From assembly GCA_050261915.1 (NCBI GenBank), contig JBLNDT010000012.1, forward strand, positions 8,991 to 72,990: a DNA stretch of 64,000 nucleotides, given 5' to 3'. A model generated the notes under the pieces. That model saw only the letters and a program-made list of their open reading frames with translations. It made no database searches and had not been told where the DNA came from. This document shows positions 50,904 to 59,193 of the stretch, piece after piece. Each line of letters begins with the position of its first letter. Position 1 is the stretch's first letter. Both the position numbers and the translations under genes were made by a program. The DNA is from UBA699 sp050261915 (GTDB lineage Bacteria > Bacillota > Clostridia > Clostridiales > Clostridiaceae).

Positions 50904-52280
50904 CTACTTTCCTAAACAGAATTGAGAGAATATCTTATCAATAATGTCTTCCTCTATAGTGTCGCCTGTAACTTCTCCAAGATTATACCAAGCATTTCTT
51001 ATATCGATGGAAGCAAGATCTATTGCGCTTGTATCCTCTAAAGCTTTAAGTGCTTGAATACAGTTATTTTTTGCATTTATCAATGCTTCCTTGTGACGAA
51101 CATTGGTTATCAATAATTCATTAGAATTAATTTCACCGTTAAAAAACATTTTAACTATGGCATCTTTAAGTTCACTTACACCTTTACCTGATATTATTGA
51201 CGTATTTATTATAAAATCAGTATCTATTCCTTCAAGTGCAGTTTTATCAATTTTTTTGTCAAGATCCGCCTTATTGAGGAGTACAATGCATTTTCTTCCC
51301 TTAATATAATTAATTATCTCTATGTCTTCAAGAGTAAATGAGCTGCTTGAATCTAATACTAATATTATCAAATCAGCTTCTTCAATTTTTTCCCTTGATT
51401 TTTGAACTCCGATTTTTTCTACAATATCATCAGTATCACGAATTCCCGCTGTATCTACTATTTTTATTGGGATACCTTCTATATTTATATATTCTTCAAT
51501 AATGTCCCTGGTTGTTCCTGGTATATCAGTTACTATTGCTCTGTTTTCCATAAGAAGTGAATTTAATAGAGACGATTTTCCAACATTTGGTTTTCCAACT
51601 ATAACAGTACTTATTCCTTCCCTTAATATCTTACCTTGCTCAGCGCTTAAAGCAGCATTTTGTATATCAGTTATTATTTCTTTTAATTCTAAAGACGCAT
51701 TTGATGATGTCACCTCTTCAAGATCGTCCTCAGGATAATCAACAGTAGCTTCTATATGAGCTATAAGAGTTATAAGCCTGTTTCTTAAATTACCTATTAA
51801 TTCAGAGAGCCTGCCTCCTGCCTGAAGCATGGCAGATTTCATAGACAGTTCAGTTTTAGACCTAATTATATCAATAACTGCCTCTGCCTGGCTTAAATCA
51901 ATTCTTCCATTTAAAAAAGCACGCTTTGTGAACTCACCTGGTTCAGCAAGTCTGGCACCTGCTTTTATTGTTGTTTCTAATACTTTATTTACTGCCACAA
52001 TTCCTCCATGGCAGTTTATTTCAATAGTGTCTTCAGCAGTATAGCTTTTAGGACCTTTCATATAGCTTATAATTACTTCATCCACATGATTATTTTCACT
52101 ATCTATTATATATCCGTATCTAAGAGTATAGCTTTTCATATCTTTTAAAGGTTCTTTACTTTTACCTTCAAAAATTTTATCAACTATTGCTAAAGCTTTT
52201 TCACCGGATACTCTTATTATAGATATACCGCCTTCACCCACAGCAGTTGAAACTGCACATATGGTATCAAATTCTTTCAT
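50904..52280 (-). CDS. mnmE: tRNA modification GTPase MnmE
   Basis: A 458-residue GTPase (TrmE). The N-terminal folate-binding domain starts DTICAVSTAVGEGGISIIRVSG. The G domain lies inside a helical domain: G1 GKPNVGKSSLLN, G2 region TDIPGTTRDIIEE, G3 DTAGIRDTDD, G4 LNKADL. The C-terminus FCLGK holds the catalytic Cys of the CxGK motif. It works as a complex with MnmG, encoded eight bases downstream. GGAGG lies before the ATG. Confidence 0.98.
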   Translation of the reverse strand: MKEFDTICAVSTAVGEGGISIIRVSGEKALAIVDKIFEGKSKEPLKDMKSYTLRYGYIIDSENNHVDEVIISYMKGPKSYTAEDTIEINCHGGIVAVNKVLETTIKAGARLAEPGEFTKRAFLNGRIDLSQAEAVIDIIRSKTELSMKSAMLQAGGRLSELIGNLRNRLITLIAHIEATVDYPEDDLEEVTSSNASLELKEIITDIQNAALSAEQGKILREGISTVIVGKPNVGKSSLLNSLLMENRAIVTDIPGTTRDIIEEYINIEGIPIKIVDTAGIRDTDDIVEKIGVQKSREKIEEADLIILVLDSSSSFTLEDIEIINYIKGRKCIVLLNKADLDKKIDKTALEGIDTDFIINTSIISGKGVSELKDAIVKMFFNGEINSNELLITNVRHKEALINAKNNCIQALKALEDTSAIDLASIDIRNAWYNLGEVTGDTIEEDIIDKIFSQFCLGK

Positions 52281-52301
52281 AAAAATATCCTCCTTCTAAA
52301 T

Positions 52302-52334
52302 AATAAACAAAAAGAAAGCCATCAGGCTTTCTTT
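52302..52334 (-). terminator. Terminator between jag and mnmE
   Basis: On the minus strand AAAGAAAGCC/GGCTTTCTTT with loop TGAT, followed by TTTGTTTATT. The stem overlaps the last codons of jag. It separates the rpmH-jag block from the mnmE block. Confidence 0.85.
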
Positions 52335-52945
52335 ATATCCACTACTACTCTTCTGTAAGGTTCATCACCTTCACTATATGTTTCCACATATGCATCATTT
52401 TGAAGTGCAGAATGTATAATCCTTCTTTCATAAGGATTCATCGGTTCAAGCTTAACCTGCTTTTGTGTGGTTTTAACTTTTTCTGCAATCCTTCTTGCCA
52501 ATCTTTTTAATGTTTCTTCTCTTTTTACTCTGTAATTTTCTGTATCTAAAATTACCCTTTTATATTCAGTTTCATGGCCTTTATTTAAAACAAGGCTCAC
52601 CAAGTATTGAAGTGAATCTAGTGTTTCTCCTCTATACCCGATTAAAATTCCCATGTCGGGTCCATTTAGAGTGAACTTTACAACATTGTCCTCTTCCTTA
52701 ACCCTTATTTCGGCCTTAACACCCATGTTTACGAGTACTTCTCTTAAAAAAGTCTTTGCCTCGTAAATATAATCTCTCTTTACTTTAACTTTTATTCGAG
52801 CTGGTCTGGCACCAAATTTAAGAAATCCTTTATTTCCTTCATCCAATACCTCATACTCTACTTTGTCCTCGGTTAATTTGAGTTCCTGCAGTGCATTCTT
52901 TAAAGCATCCTCTACAGTCTTGCCAATCATCTCTAAAACAATCAC
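52322..52945 (-). CDS. jag: RNA-binding protein Jag / KhpB (SpoIIIJ-associated)
   Basis: A 207-residue protein with three parts: an N-terminal Jag_N domain (GKTVEDALKNALQELKLTEDKVEYEVLDEG, quoted in part TVEDALKNALQELKL), a KH domain (GPDMGILIGYRGETLDSLQYL) and a C-terminal R3H domain (NPYERRIIHSAL and DEPYRRVVVD). It is a cytoplasmic RNA-binding protein tied to YidC genes. I use the GTG at 52945, which is eight bases after GGGGGTG; an earlier in-frame ATG has no such site. Confidence 0.93.
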   Translation of the reverse strand: MIVLEMIGKTVEDALKNALQELKLTEDKVEYEVLDEGNKGFLKFGARPARIKVKVKRDYIYEAKTFLREVLVNMGVKAEIRVKEEDNVVKFTLNGPDMGILIGYRGETLDSLQYLVSLVLNKGHETEYKRVILDTENYRVKREETLKRLARRIAEKVKTTQKQVKLEPMNPYERRIIHSALQNDAYVETYSEGDEPYRRVVVDIKKA

Positions 52946-52966
52946 GCCAAACACACCCCCTATATA

Positions 52967-53617
52967 TTAGGACTTTTTTAAATCCATCTTTTTCATTACA
53001 ACTGTCTGAAGAATTTGTACTATGTTATTTACTGTCCAATATAGTACAAGAGCAGCTCTAAGTTTCCAGCTGATAAATACCATAAATACAGCCATACTAG
53101 CATTCATAATCTGGGTCTGCTTAGATTGTGCTGTGTCTCCTGAAGGAGGCATCATCAGTATACCTGAAGAATAAGTGGTAATACCTGAGAGAACAGCCAA
53201 AATTATATCGGCCTTAGCCAAGTCACGTATCCATAAGAAATGAACACCATTTATTCCTGTTAAGGTATTAAATACATAATATAAAGCAACAAAAATAGGC
53301 CACTGAATTAACATAGGCAAGCATCCGCTGAAAGGACTTGCTCCTTTTTCCTTATATAATTTCATTAACTCTTCCTGAGCCTTTTGAGGGTCATTTTTAT
53401 ATTTTTCCTGAAGTTTTTTAGTTTCAGGCTGCAACTCACTCATAGCTATAGATGACTTTGTTTGTTTAACGCTCAGTGGAAGAAGAATAACTCTTATTAT
53501 TAAAGTAACTAATATTATTGAAATACCATAAGACCAGTCTGGACTTACTATAACAGATGCTACCCCTTTATGAATAAGCTCAAAAAATTGAACAAAAGCA
53601 TCATTAATATATCGCAA
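52967..53617 (-). CDS. yidC: Membrane protein insertase YidC (SpoIIIJ type)
   Basis: A 216-residue Oxa1/YidC insertase with five membrane helices. Family motifs are SYGISIILVTLIIRVILLPLSVKQ, with the arginine in the hydrophilic groove (IIRVILLP), KKLQEKYKNDPQKAQEELMKLYKEKG, SPFSGCLPMLIQWPIFVALYYV and NNIVQILQ. The Gram-positive form lacks the large outer domain, so the length is normal. There is no lipobox; the first helix follows directly. The start is TTG at 53617, seven bases after GGGAGGT. It sits between yidD and jag. Confidence 0.95.
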   Translation of the reverse strand: MRYINDAFVQFFELIHKGVASVIVSPDWSYGISIILVTLIIRVILLPLSVKQTKSSIAMSELQPETKKLQEKYKNDPQKAQEELMKLYKEKGASPFSGCLPMLIQWPIFVALYYVFNTLTGINGVHFLWIRDLAKADIILAVLSGITTYSSGILMMPPSGDTAQSKQTQIMNASMAVFMVFISWKLRAALVLYWTVNNIVQILQTVVMKKMDLKKS

Positions 53618-53636
53618 ATTTTTTACCTCCCGATTA

Positions 53637-53846
53637 TCATTTTACTGGATCATATCCTCCCTTACTAAAAGGATTGCACCTCAAAATTCTGTAAAAAGCC
53701 ATAAAGCCCCCTTTTAACGCACCATATTTGCAAAGAGCATCTAGTGCATACTGGGAACATGTTGGGTAATATTTACACTTTGGTGGACTTAAAGGTGAAA
53801 TATACTTTCTGTAAAAGGTAATAATATAAATTAAAAATTTTTTCAT
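53637..53846 (-). CDS. yidD: Membrane protein insertion efficiency factor YidD
   Basis: A 69-residue protein: IYIITFYRKYISPLSPPKCKYYPTCSQYALDAL (quoted in part: YRKYISPLSPPKCKYYPTCS), then GGFMAFYRILRCNPFSKGGYDPV. The three conserved Cys and the C-terminal GGYDPV are diagnostic. It assists YidC at the membrane. It overlaps rnpA by four bases, so translation is coupled. Confidence 0.97.
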   Translation of the reverse strand: MKKFLIYIITFYRKYISPLSPPKCKYYPTCSQYALDALCKYGALKGGFMAFYRILRCNPFSKGGYDPVK

Positions 53847-54178
53847 CTATTATATAAACCCGCCTTATTGAAAAGATTATTAATAGCTTTTTCAATTTCT
53901 TTATAACTTTTTCCGTTAGCAGGATTTCTTGCAATAAAAATTAAATCATATCCTTTATTTATATCTGAAGAATTTAATCTGTAACATTCTTTTATTAGTC
54001 TCTTAATTCTATTTCTGGCAACACTTTTCCCAACCTTTTTACTTACAGTAACACCCAGTCGATTAAAATCGGATTTATTTCTGTAAATATACAATACTAA
54101 AAGATAATTTGAAAAAGATTTTCCTCTTTTATATACAGCCCTAAATTCAGAGTTCTTTCTAATACTATATTTTTTCAT
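53843..54178 (-). CDS. rnpA: Ribonuclease P protein component
   Basis: A 111-residue basic protein, the protein subunit of RNase P that helps the RNA subunit mature tRNA 5' ends. It starts MKKYSIRKNSEFRAVYKRGKSF and has the RNR motif in GVTVSKKVGKSVARNRIKRLIKECYR (quoted in part: ARNRIKRLIKE). The start is the ATG at 54178, eight bases after AAAGGAG. That ribosome-binding site is part of a perfect inverted repeat discussed separately. It follows rpmH. Confidence 0.97.
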   Translation of the reverse strand: MKKYSIRKNSEFRAVYKRGKSFSNYLLVLYIYRNKSDFNRLGVTVSKKVGKSVARNRIKRLIKECYRLNSSDINKGYDLIFIARNPANGKSYKEIEKAINNLFNKAGLYNR

Positions 54179-54188
54179 TTTAAACTCT

Positions 54189-54227
54189 CCTTTTTCTGCA
54201 GTGCAGAAAAAGGCCACAAAAGCGGCC
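54189..54227 (-). terminator. Attenuator-like double hairpin between rpmH and rnpA
   Basis: On the minus strand GGCCGC/GTGGCC with a TTTT loop is followed by TTTTT, an intrinsic terminator. Directly after it CCTTTTTCTGCA and TGCAGAAAAAGG form a perfect 12 bp inverted repeat that includes the T run and most of the rnpA Shine-Dalgarno. The two hairpins share bases and compete. Confidence 0.75.
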
Positions 54228-54228
54228 C

Positions 54229-54363
54229 TTATGCTGTTAATCTTTTTCTACCTTTTTGTCTTCTTCTCTTAAGAACGTTTCTACCAGATAAAGTACTCAT
54301 TCTTTTTCTGAATCCGTGCTCTCTTTTTCTCTGCTTTTTCTTAGGCTGGTATGTCATAAACAT
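54229..54363 (-). CDS. rpmH: 50S ribosomal protein L34
   Basis: A 44-residue, extremely basic protein: MFMTYQPKKKQRKREHGF, then RKRMSTLSGRNVLKRRRQKGRKRLTA. This is a typical L34, a late-assembling large-subunit protein. GGGGGTG lies seven bases before the ATG at 54363; an ATG two codons later is possible. It is the first gene of the left operon from the origin, driven by a consensus promoter. Confidence 0.98.
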   Translation of the reverse strand: MFMTYQPKKKQRKREHGFRKRMSTLSGRNVLKRRRQKGRKRLTA

Positions 54364-54430
54364 TCTATTACACCCCCTTTTCAGTGGTTATATGACCATA
54401 TTTATTTCGATTTTAAAGTTTCACTATATA

Positions 54431-54459
54431 ATTATATATTCACGGAAAGTGGTTGTCAA
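54431..54459 (-). promoter_or_regulatory. Consensus SigA promoter of rpmH
   Basis: TTGACA (54459-54454) and TATAAT (54436-54431) with an exact 17-base spacer on the minus strand, 68 bases before rpmH. Both boxes match the consensus fully. The -35 box lies in a 9 bp inverted repeat TTGTCAAGG/CCTTGACAA reaching 54484. Confidence 0.93.
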
Positions 54460-54501
54460 GGAAAAGCCAGAAATACCTTGACAAGATATTTTTTTGTTTT
54501 T

Positions 54502-54723
54502 TGTGGATAATTTCTTGAATAGCTACCTATGTTTTGATATTATTAATATATGGTTGTGAATAACTTGAATTCACACAAACTTATACACATGTGTGGATAA
54601 GTTTGTGGGTAACTTGCTTAAATATGTATTTTTTTTTATTTACATATTTTATTTTTGACTAAAAATCCTTGTTTTCACAAATTTAATAATGTTAATATTT
54701 ATTTTACGCTTTATGTTGATAAC
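54502..54723. other. oriC, part 1: DnaA-box cluster upstream of dnaA
   Basis: Two perfect DnaA boxes (TGTGGATAA at 54502-54510 and 54591-54599) and several one-mismatch boxes are seen: TGTGAATAA at 54554, TTATACACA at 54580, TGTGGGTAA at 54603 and TGTTGATAA at 54715. The surroundings to 54854 are very AT-rich. The cluster can both form an origin and allow autoregulation of dnaA. I could not fix a convincing dnaA promoter here. Confidence 0.88.
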
Positions 54724-54854
54724 TTATTTGTCATAAAACTATACACATATCCATAGGATTGTTAATTATTTTATAAACATTGTCTAATAACCTGTTGATT
54801 TCATTGTTATTTATATTTATTTATTTTTATTAAAGTAGTACTGGAGGATAAAAA

Positions 54855-56198
54855 ATGACCCAGCTTAAAGAAATTTGGGAAAAAACATTAAACATAATTA
54901 AAGGAGAACTAACGGAAGTAAGCTTTAATACTTGGATAAAAAGCATTACTCCTGTTTCTATGGAAGATTTTAACGTAAAACTTGGAGTCCCAAATGATTT
55001 TACTAGAGGAATACTTAGCAGCAGATATAAAGATTTAATTGAAAATGCATTAAAAATGATAACTTCACAAAAATATAATGTTAATTTTGTAATAACTTCT
55101 GAGGAAAGTCATGACCCTGCCCCTAAAAAAGTAAATACTTCAAGATCCTCTAATACTGCTGCTGATGAAATGAATTCTACACTTAATCAGAAATATACTT
55201 TTGATTCTTTTGTAATAGGAAATAGTAACAGGTTTGCTCATGCAGCATCACTTGCAGTAGCTGAAGCTCCGGCAAAAGCTTACAATCCTCTTTTTATTTA
55301 TGGAGGAGTAGGACTTGGAAAAACCCATTTAATGCATGCCATAGGACATTACATATTACAGAACAATCCTAATTCAAGAGTAGTATATGTATCTTCTGAA
55401 AAATTTACTAATGAATTAATTAATTCTATTAAAGATGATAAAAATGTTGAGTTTAGAAATAAGTACAGAAATATTGATGTACTTCTCATAGACGATGTTC
55501 AATTTATTGCTGGAAAGGAAAGTACTCAGGAAGAGTTTTTCCACACCTTTAATGATTTATATGAAGCTGACAAGCAAATTATTTTATCAAGTGATCGTCC
55601 CCCTAAGGAAATTCCTACATTAGAAGATAGGTTAAGATCAAGATTCGAGTGGGGATTGATTGCAGATATCCAGCCCCCTGATTTTGAAACAAGAATGGCT
55701 ATTTTAAAAAAGAAGGCTGATGTTGAAAATCTAAACATTCCAAATGAAGTAATGGTATATATAGCCACTAAAATTAAGTCAAATATTAGAGAGCTTGAAG
55801 GAGCACTTATAAGATTAGTAGCTTTTTCCTCATTAACAAACAAGGAAATAAGTGTTGAACTTGCTTCTGAAGCTTTGAAAGATATTATTTCTAAAAAGCA
55901 AAGCAAGCAGGTAACTGTAGAACTAATTCAAGAGGTTGTTGCAAATTATTATAGTATTAGAATAGAAGATTTCAAGTCTGCAAGGAGAACTAGGAATGTT
56001 GCTTTTCCGAGACAAATTGCAATGTACCTTTCTAGAAAGCTTACAGATATGTCTCTTCCAAAAATAGGTGAAGAATTTGGAGGAAGAGATCATACAACAG
56101 TAATACATGCCTATGAAAAAATATCAGAAGGTCTTAAAGTTGATGAAGCCCTTCAAAATGCCATGAATGACATAACAAAAAGAATAAACCAAAAATAA
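54855..56198 (+). CDS. dnaA: Chromosomal replication initiator DnaA
   Basis: A 447-residue AAA+ initiator. Domain I starts LKEIWEKTLNIIKGEL and contains the conserved WIKSITPVS. A variable linker follows (residues about 85-115). Domain III has Walker A GGVGLGKTHL, Walker B VLLIDDVQFIAGKE and box VII LEDRLRSRFEWGL. Domain IV ends with GGRDHTTVIHAYEKI, the signature that reads DnaA boxes. GGAGG precedes the ATG. It is flanked by DnaA boxes on both sides. Confidence 0.99.
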   Translation: MTQLKEIWEKTLNIIKGELTEVSFNTWIKSITPVSMEDFNVKLGVPNDFTRGILSSRYKDLIENALKMITSQKYNVNFVITSEESHDPAPKKVNTSRSSNTAADEMNSTLNQKYTFDSFVIGNSNRFAHAASLAVAEAPAKAYNPLFIYGGVGLGKTHLMHAIGHYILQNNPNSRVVYVSSEKFTNELINSIKDDKNVEFRNKYRNIDVLLIDDVQFIAGKESTQEEFFHTFNDLYEADKQIILSSDRPPKEIPTLEDRLRSRFEWGLIADIQPPDFETRMAILKKKADVENLNIPNEVMVYIATKIKSNIRELEGALIRLVAFSSLTNKEISVELASEALKDIISKKQSKQVTVELIQEVVANYYSIRIEDFKSARRTRNVAFPRQIAMYLSRKLTDMSLPKIGEEFGGRDHTTVIHAYEKISEGLKVDEALQNAMNDITKRINQK

Positions 56199-56230
56199 CT
56201 AACACATGTTGATTAAATTAATTCAATCCA

Positions 56231-56420
56231 TGTGGATATATAAGAAAATCAGGTTTTCAAAATAATAATGTGGATAAGATAAATAAAATGTTTTTGCTTA
56301 TCCACACTTATTTTTCGAGTGAAAATTAGTAATTTCAACGGCTTCAGGGGATATTAACAAATTCACAGCCCCTACTACTACTACTACTAAAATTTATTTT
56401 ATTATCTATCTATATTATAG
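56231..56420. other. oriC, part 2: DnaA boxes, DnaA-trio-like tract and AT-rich unwinding region
   Basis: Two perfect DnaA boxes face each other (TGTGGATAA 56269-56277 and TTATCCACA 56298-56306), with a near match at 56231. Downstream are a GC-richer spacer ending in CAGCCC, six CTA repeats at 56372-56389 and an AT-only stretch 56390-56420. Order and sequence fit the basal unwinding module of Bacillus oriC (boxes, DnaA-trios, unwinding element). The inverted boxes may also end dnaA transcripts. Confidence 0.85.
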
Positions 56421-56431
56421 GAGGATTAAAC

Positions 56432-57535
56432 ATGTACTTTAAATGTGAAAAAACAACACTCCAGGACGCCGTCTTTACGGTTCAAAAAGCAGTTACAGGA
56501 AAAACAACCATGCCTATTCTTGGAGGAATTTTAATAAATGCCTTTAATGGGGAAATTTTATTAACTGGATCTGACCTTGATTTATCTATAGAAAAAAAAA
56601 TTAAGACTGATATTATAGAAAATGGAACAGTAGTTATTGATGCAAAGCTGCTAGGCGAAATTATAAGAAAACTACCTAATGATACAGTTCATATTAAAAC
56701 TATAGATAATACTTCAGTTCAGATATCATGCCAAAAATCAAAGTTTACATTAGTACATATGAATGCGGAAGAATTTCCTGAGCTTCCTAAAATCAATGAA
56801 AATATGATATTTTCAATACCTCAGAAAAAACTTAAAAATATGATAAAAGGAACAATTTTTGCTACTGCAGTAGATGATACAAGGCCAATATTAACTGGTG
56901 TTCTCTTTGAAATTAAAGATAAAAAATTAAATCTTGTAGCTCTGGACGGATATAGACTTGCTATGAAGACAGAATACTTAGGAACAGAAAATGTAATAAA
57001 TGCTGTTATTCCAGGAAAAACCTTATCAGAAGTCTCAAAAATACTTGATGACTCAGATGAAAATGTTAATATAACCTTTACACCTAATAATATTTTGTTT
57101 TCACTAAATGAAACAAAAATCATTTCAAGGCTTTTAGATGGGGAATTTATAAAATACTCGTCCATTATACCTGAAGAATATAATCTTAAAGTAACTGCAA
57201 AGAGATTAGATTTGCTGGAATGTATTGAAAGAGCATCATTAATGGGAAAAGAAGGTAATACCAATCTTGTTAAACTAGATATAGAAGATGAAAACCTAGT
57301 TATAACATCAAATTCTCAATTAGGAATGGTAAGAGAAGAAGCTAGTATTATTTTGCAAGGCCAGCCTCTTCAGATTGCATTTAATTCTAAATACCTCATT
57401 GATGTACTCAGGATAATGGAAGAGGATGAGATTGTTTTAGAGCTTTCAAGCAGTGTAAGCCCTTGTCTTATAAAAAATAAAAACATAGATAATTGTATTT
57501 ATCTTGTGCTGCCTGTAAGACTTTTAAATAATTAA
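56432..57535 (+). CDS. dnaN: DNA polymerase III sliding clamp (beta subunit)
   Basis: A 367-residue clamp of three repeated domains, which form a dimeric ring holding the polymerase on DNA. Motifs are FTVQKAVTGKTTMPILGGILI, LTGSDLDLSIEKKI, FATAVDDTRPILTGVLFEI and the C-terminal CLIKNKNIDNCIYLVLPVR with the conserved peptide-binding end (LVLPVRL). GGAGG lies before the ATG. It is the second gene of the dnaA operon region but follows origin elements, so it may have its own promoter. Confidence 0.98.
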   Translation: MYFKCEKTTLQDAVFTVQKAVTGKTTMPILGGILINAFNGEILLTGSDLDLSIEKKIKTDIIENGTVVIDAKLLGEIIRKLPNDTVHIKTIDNTSVQISCQKSKFTLVHMNAEEFPELPKINENMIFSIPQKKLKNMIKGTIFATAVDDTRPILTGVLFEIKDKKLNLVALDGYRLAMKTEYLGTENVINAVIPGKTLSEVSKILDDSDENVNITFTPNNILFSLNETKIISRLLDGEFIKYSSIIPEEYNLKVTAKRLDLLECIERASLMGKEGNTNLVKLDIEDENLVITSNSQLGMVREEASIILQGQPLQIAFNSKYLIDVLRIMEEDEIVLELSSSVSPCLIKNKNIDNCIYLVLPVRLLNN

Positions 57536-57549
57536 GGATTGGTGAAAAA

Positions 57550-57759
57550 ATGGTTGAGGTTAAGATAAACACGGAAATAATAAAACTAGACTCATTTTTG
57601 AAGTGGTGCGGTGCAGTATCACTTGGTTCTGAAGCAAAAATTTATATTCAGAATGGTGAAGTTAAGGTTAATGGTGAAATAGAAATCAGAAGAGGTAAAA
57701 AGTTAATAAATGGTGATATTGTAGAAATTCATGGAGAAATATATAAATTAACAGAATAA
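57550..57759 (+). CDS. yaaA: S4-domain protein YaaA/RlbA
   Basis: A 69-residue S4-like RNA-binding protein: IIKLDSFLKWCGAVSLGSEAKIYIQNGEVKVNGE, with LDSFLKWCGAVSLGSEAK being the family signature, then RRGKKLINGDIVEI. Its place between dnaN and recF is conserved in Firmicutes. Its RNA target is not known from sequence. Only 14 bases separate it from dnaN. Confidence 0.95.
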   Translation: MVEVKINTEIIKLDSFLKWCGAVSLGSEAKIYIQNGEVKVNGEIEIRRGKKLINGDIVEIHGEIYKLTE

Positions 57760-57791
57760 TATTGTGTTATAATTATATTTAGGTGTTTTTT

Positions 57792-58883
57792 ATGTATATT
57801 AAATATTTAATGCTGAACAATTATAGAAATTATGATCAGCTTTCAATAGAACTAGGCCCTGATGTTAATGTATTTATTGGAGATAATGCCCAGGGAAAAA
57901 CTAATATTTTGGAAAGTATCTATTACTGCAGTATAGGAAAGTCACATAGAACAAGTAAGGATAAAGAATTAATCAAATGGGATAAAGAATATACCAATAT
58001 CAGTGTTTATGTGGCTAAGGAGAGAATTGACAAAAAAATAGATATAAAAATATTTAAAGAGGGCAAGAAGGGGATAAATATAAATTCTATTAAAATAAAT
58101 AAAACTTCCGAGCTGATGGGTGCTTTAAATGTGGTTATGTTTTCTCCTGAAGATTTAAAGATTGTTAAGGAATCCCCTTCTTATAGGAGAAGATTTCTTG
58201 ATATTGAATTATGTAAATTAAATAAAAAGTATTACTACAGTTTAGTTCAATATAATAAGTCTGTAGATGAAAGAAATGCTGTTTTGAAAAAATGGAAAGA
58301 AATTAATAGTGATATTCTTGATGTTTATGATGAACAGATTTCAAATTTCGGAAGCTATATAATAAAGGAACGATATTTTTATATTGAAAAACTTAAAAAT
58401 GCAGCTGTTAAAATACATAATGAAATTACTTCAGGAATTGAAACTATTGATTTTGAATATATTTCTTCTGTAAAAAATATTGAGAACAGCAAGCAGGAAC
58501 TTTTGAAAAATCTGTTAGCTGGTAGAAAGAAGGATTTTGAAAAGAAAACAACATCCTCGGGACCTCATAGAGATGATTTCAGTATAAGTATAAATGGTGT
58601 GGATACAAGAATATATGGTTCCCAGGGACAGCAAAGAACATCTGTATTAACTATAAAATTTGCATCTCTTGAAATAATAAAGGAACTTACAGAAGAATAT
58701 CCTGTGCTTTTACTGGATGATGTTTTGTCTGAATTGGATGTAAACAGGCAAAAATATGTATTAAATTCGATTAAAAATTTGCAGACCATTATTACCTGTA
58801 CCGGTATATTTGATATAAAGGAATATCTTGATAACAGGGCGGTGCTTTATAAAGTAAGTAATGGAACAGTAATTAAATCCTAA
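57792..58883 (+). CDS. recF: DNA replication and repair protein RecF
   Basis: A 363-residue SMC-like ATPase that helps RecA load at gaps. It has IKYLMLNNYRNYDQLSIELG, Walker A GDNAQGKTNILE, VVMFSPEDLKIVKESPSYRRRFLD, the signature YGSQGQQRTSVLTIKFA and Walker B PVLLLDDVLSELD. I chose the ATG at 57792; AGGTG lies upstream and a GTG three codons earlier overlaps it. It is followed by remB. Confidence 0.97.
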   Translation: MYIKYLMLNNYRNYDQLSIELGPDVNVFIGDNAQGKTNILESIYYCSIGKSHRTSKDKELIKWDKEYTNISVYVAKERIDKKIDIKIFKEGKKGININSIKINKTSELMGALNVVMFSPEDLKIVKESPSYRRRFLDIELCKLNKKYYYSLVQYNKSVDERNAVLKKWKEINSDILDVYDEQISNFGSYIIKERYFYIEKLKNAAVKIHNEITSGIETIDFEYISSVKNIENSKQELLKNLLAGRKKDFEKKTTSSGPHRDDFSISINGVDTRIYGSQGQQRTSVLTIKFASLEIIKELTEEYPVLLLDDVLSELDVNRQKYVLNSIKNLQTIITCTGIFDIKEYLDNRAVLYKVSNGTVIKS

Positions 58884-58905
58884 TATTTTGAAGGGAGATA
58901 GAATT

Positions 58906-59169
58906 ATGTTTTTACATTTAGGTGAAAATGTAGTGGTACCTGTTAAAGACATCATAGGAATATTTGATATTGAAACATCTATGTACAGCTCGGATACAAC
59001 ACAATTTTTAAGAATGGCGGAAGAAGATGGTTTTGTTTCAAGGATTACAGTGGATAAACCAAAATCATTTGTTATAGCAGAGGTAAATAACATGAGTAAG
59101 ATATTTTTATCTCCGATATCATCCAGCACATTGGCAAAAAGGTCAAAGGTAATAAACTATGAGCCTTAA
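58906..59169 (+). CDS. remB: RemB/YaaB-like DUF370 protein
   Basis: An 87-residue DUF370 protein: MFLHLGENVVVPVKDIIGIFDIET, then PKSFVIAEVNNMSKIFLSPISSSTLAKRS. The start HLGEN and the SPISSSTLAKR end match Bacillus YaaB (RemB) found at the same place between recF and gyrB. RemA-type proteins are DNA-binding regulators of matrix genes; RemB is less well known. The start is the ATG at 58906, eight bases after AAGGGAG. A small hairpin ATGAGCC/GGCTCAT follows (59159-59177). Confidence 0.92.
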   Translation: MFLHLGENVVVPVKDIIGIFDIETSMYSSDTTQFLRMAEEDGFVSRITVDKPKSFVIAEVNNMSKIFLSPISSSTLAKRSKVINYEP

Positions 59170-59193
59170 TGGCTCATTAACAGGAGGTTAATT

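Noticed and set aside
56372..56389. CTA repeats as a simple meaningless microsatellite
   Set aside because: The position between DnaA boxes and an AT-only tract fits the DnaA-trio element better.
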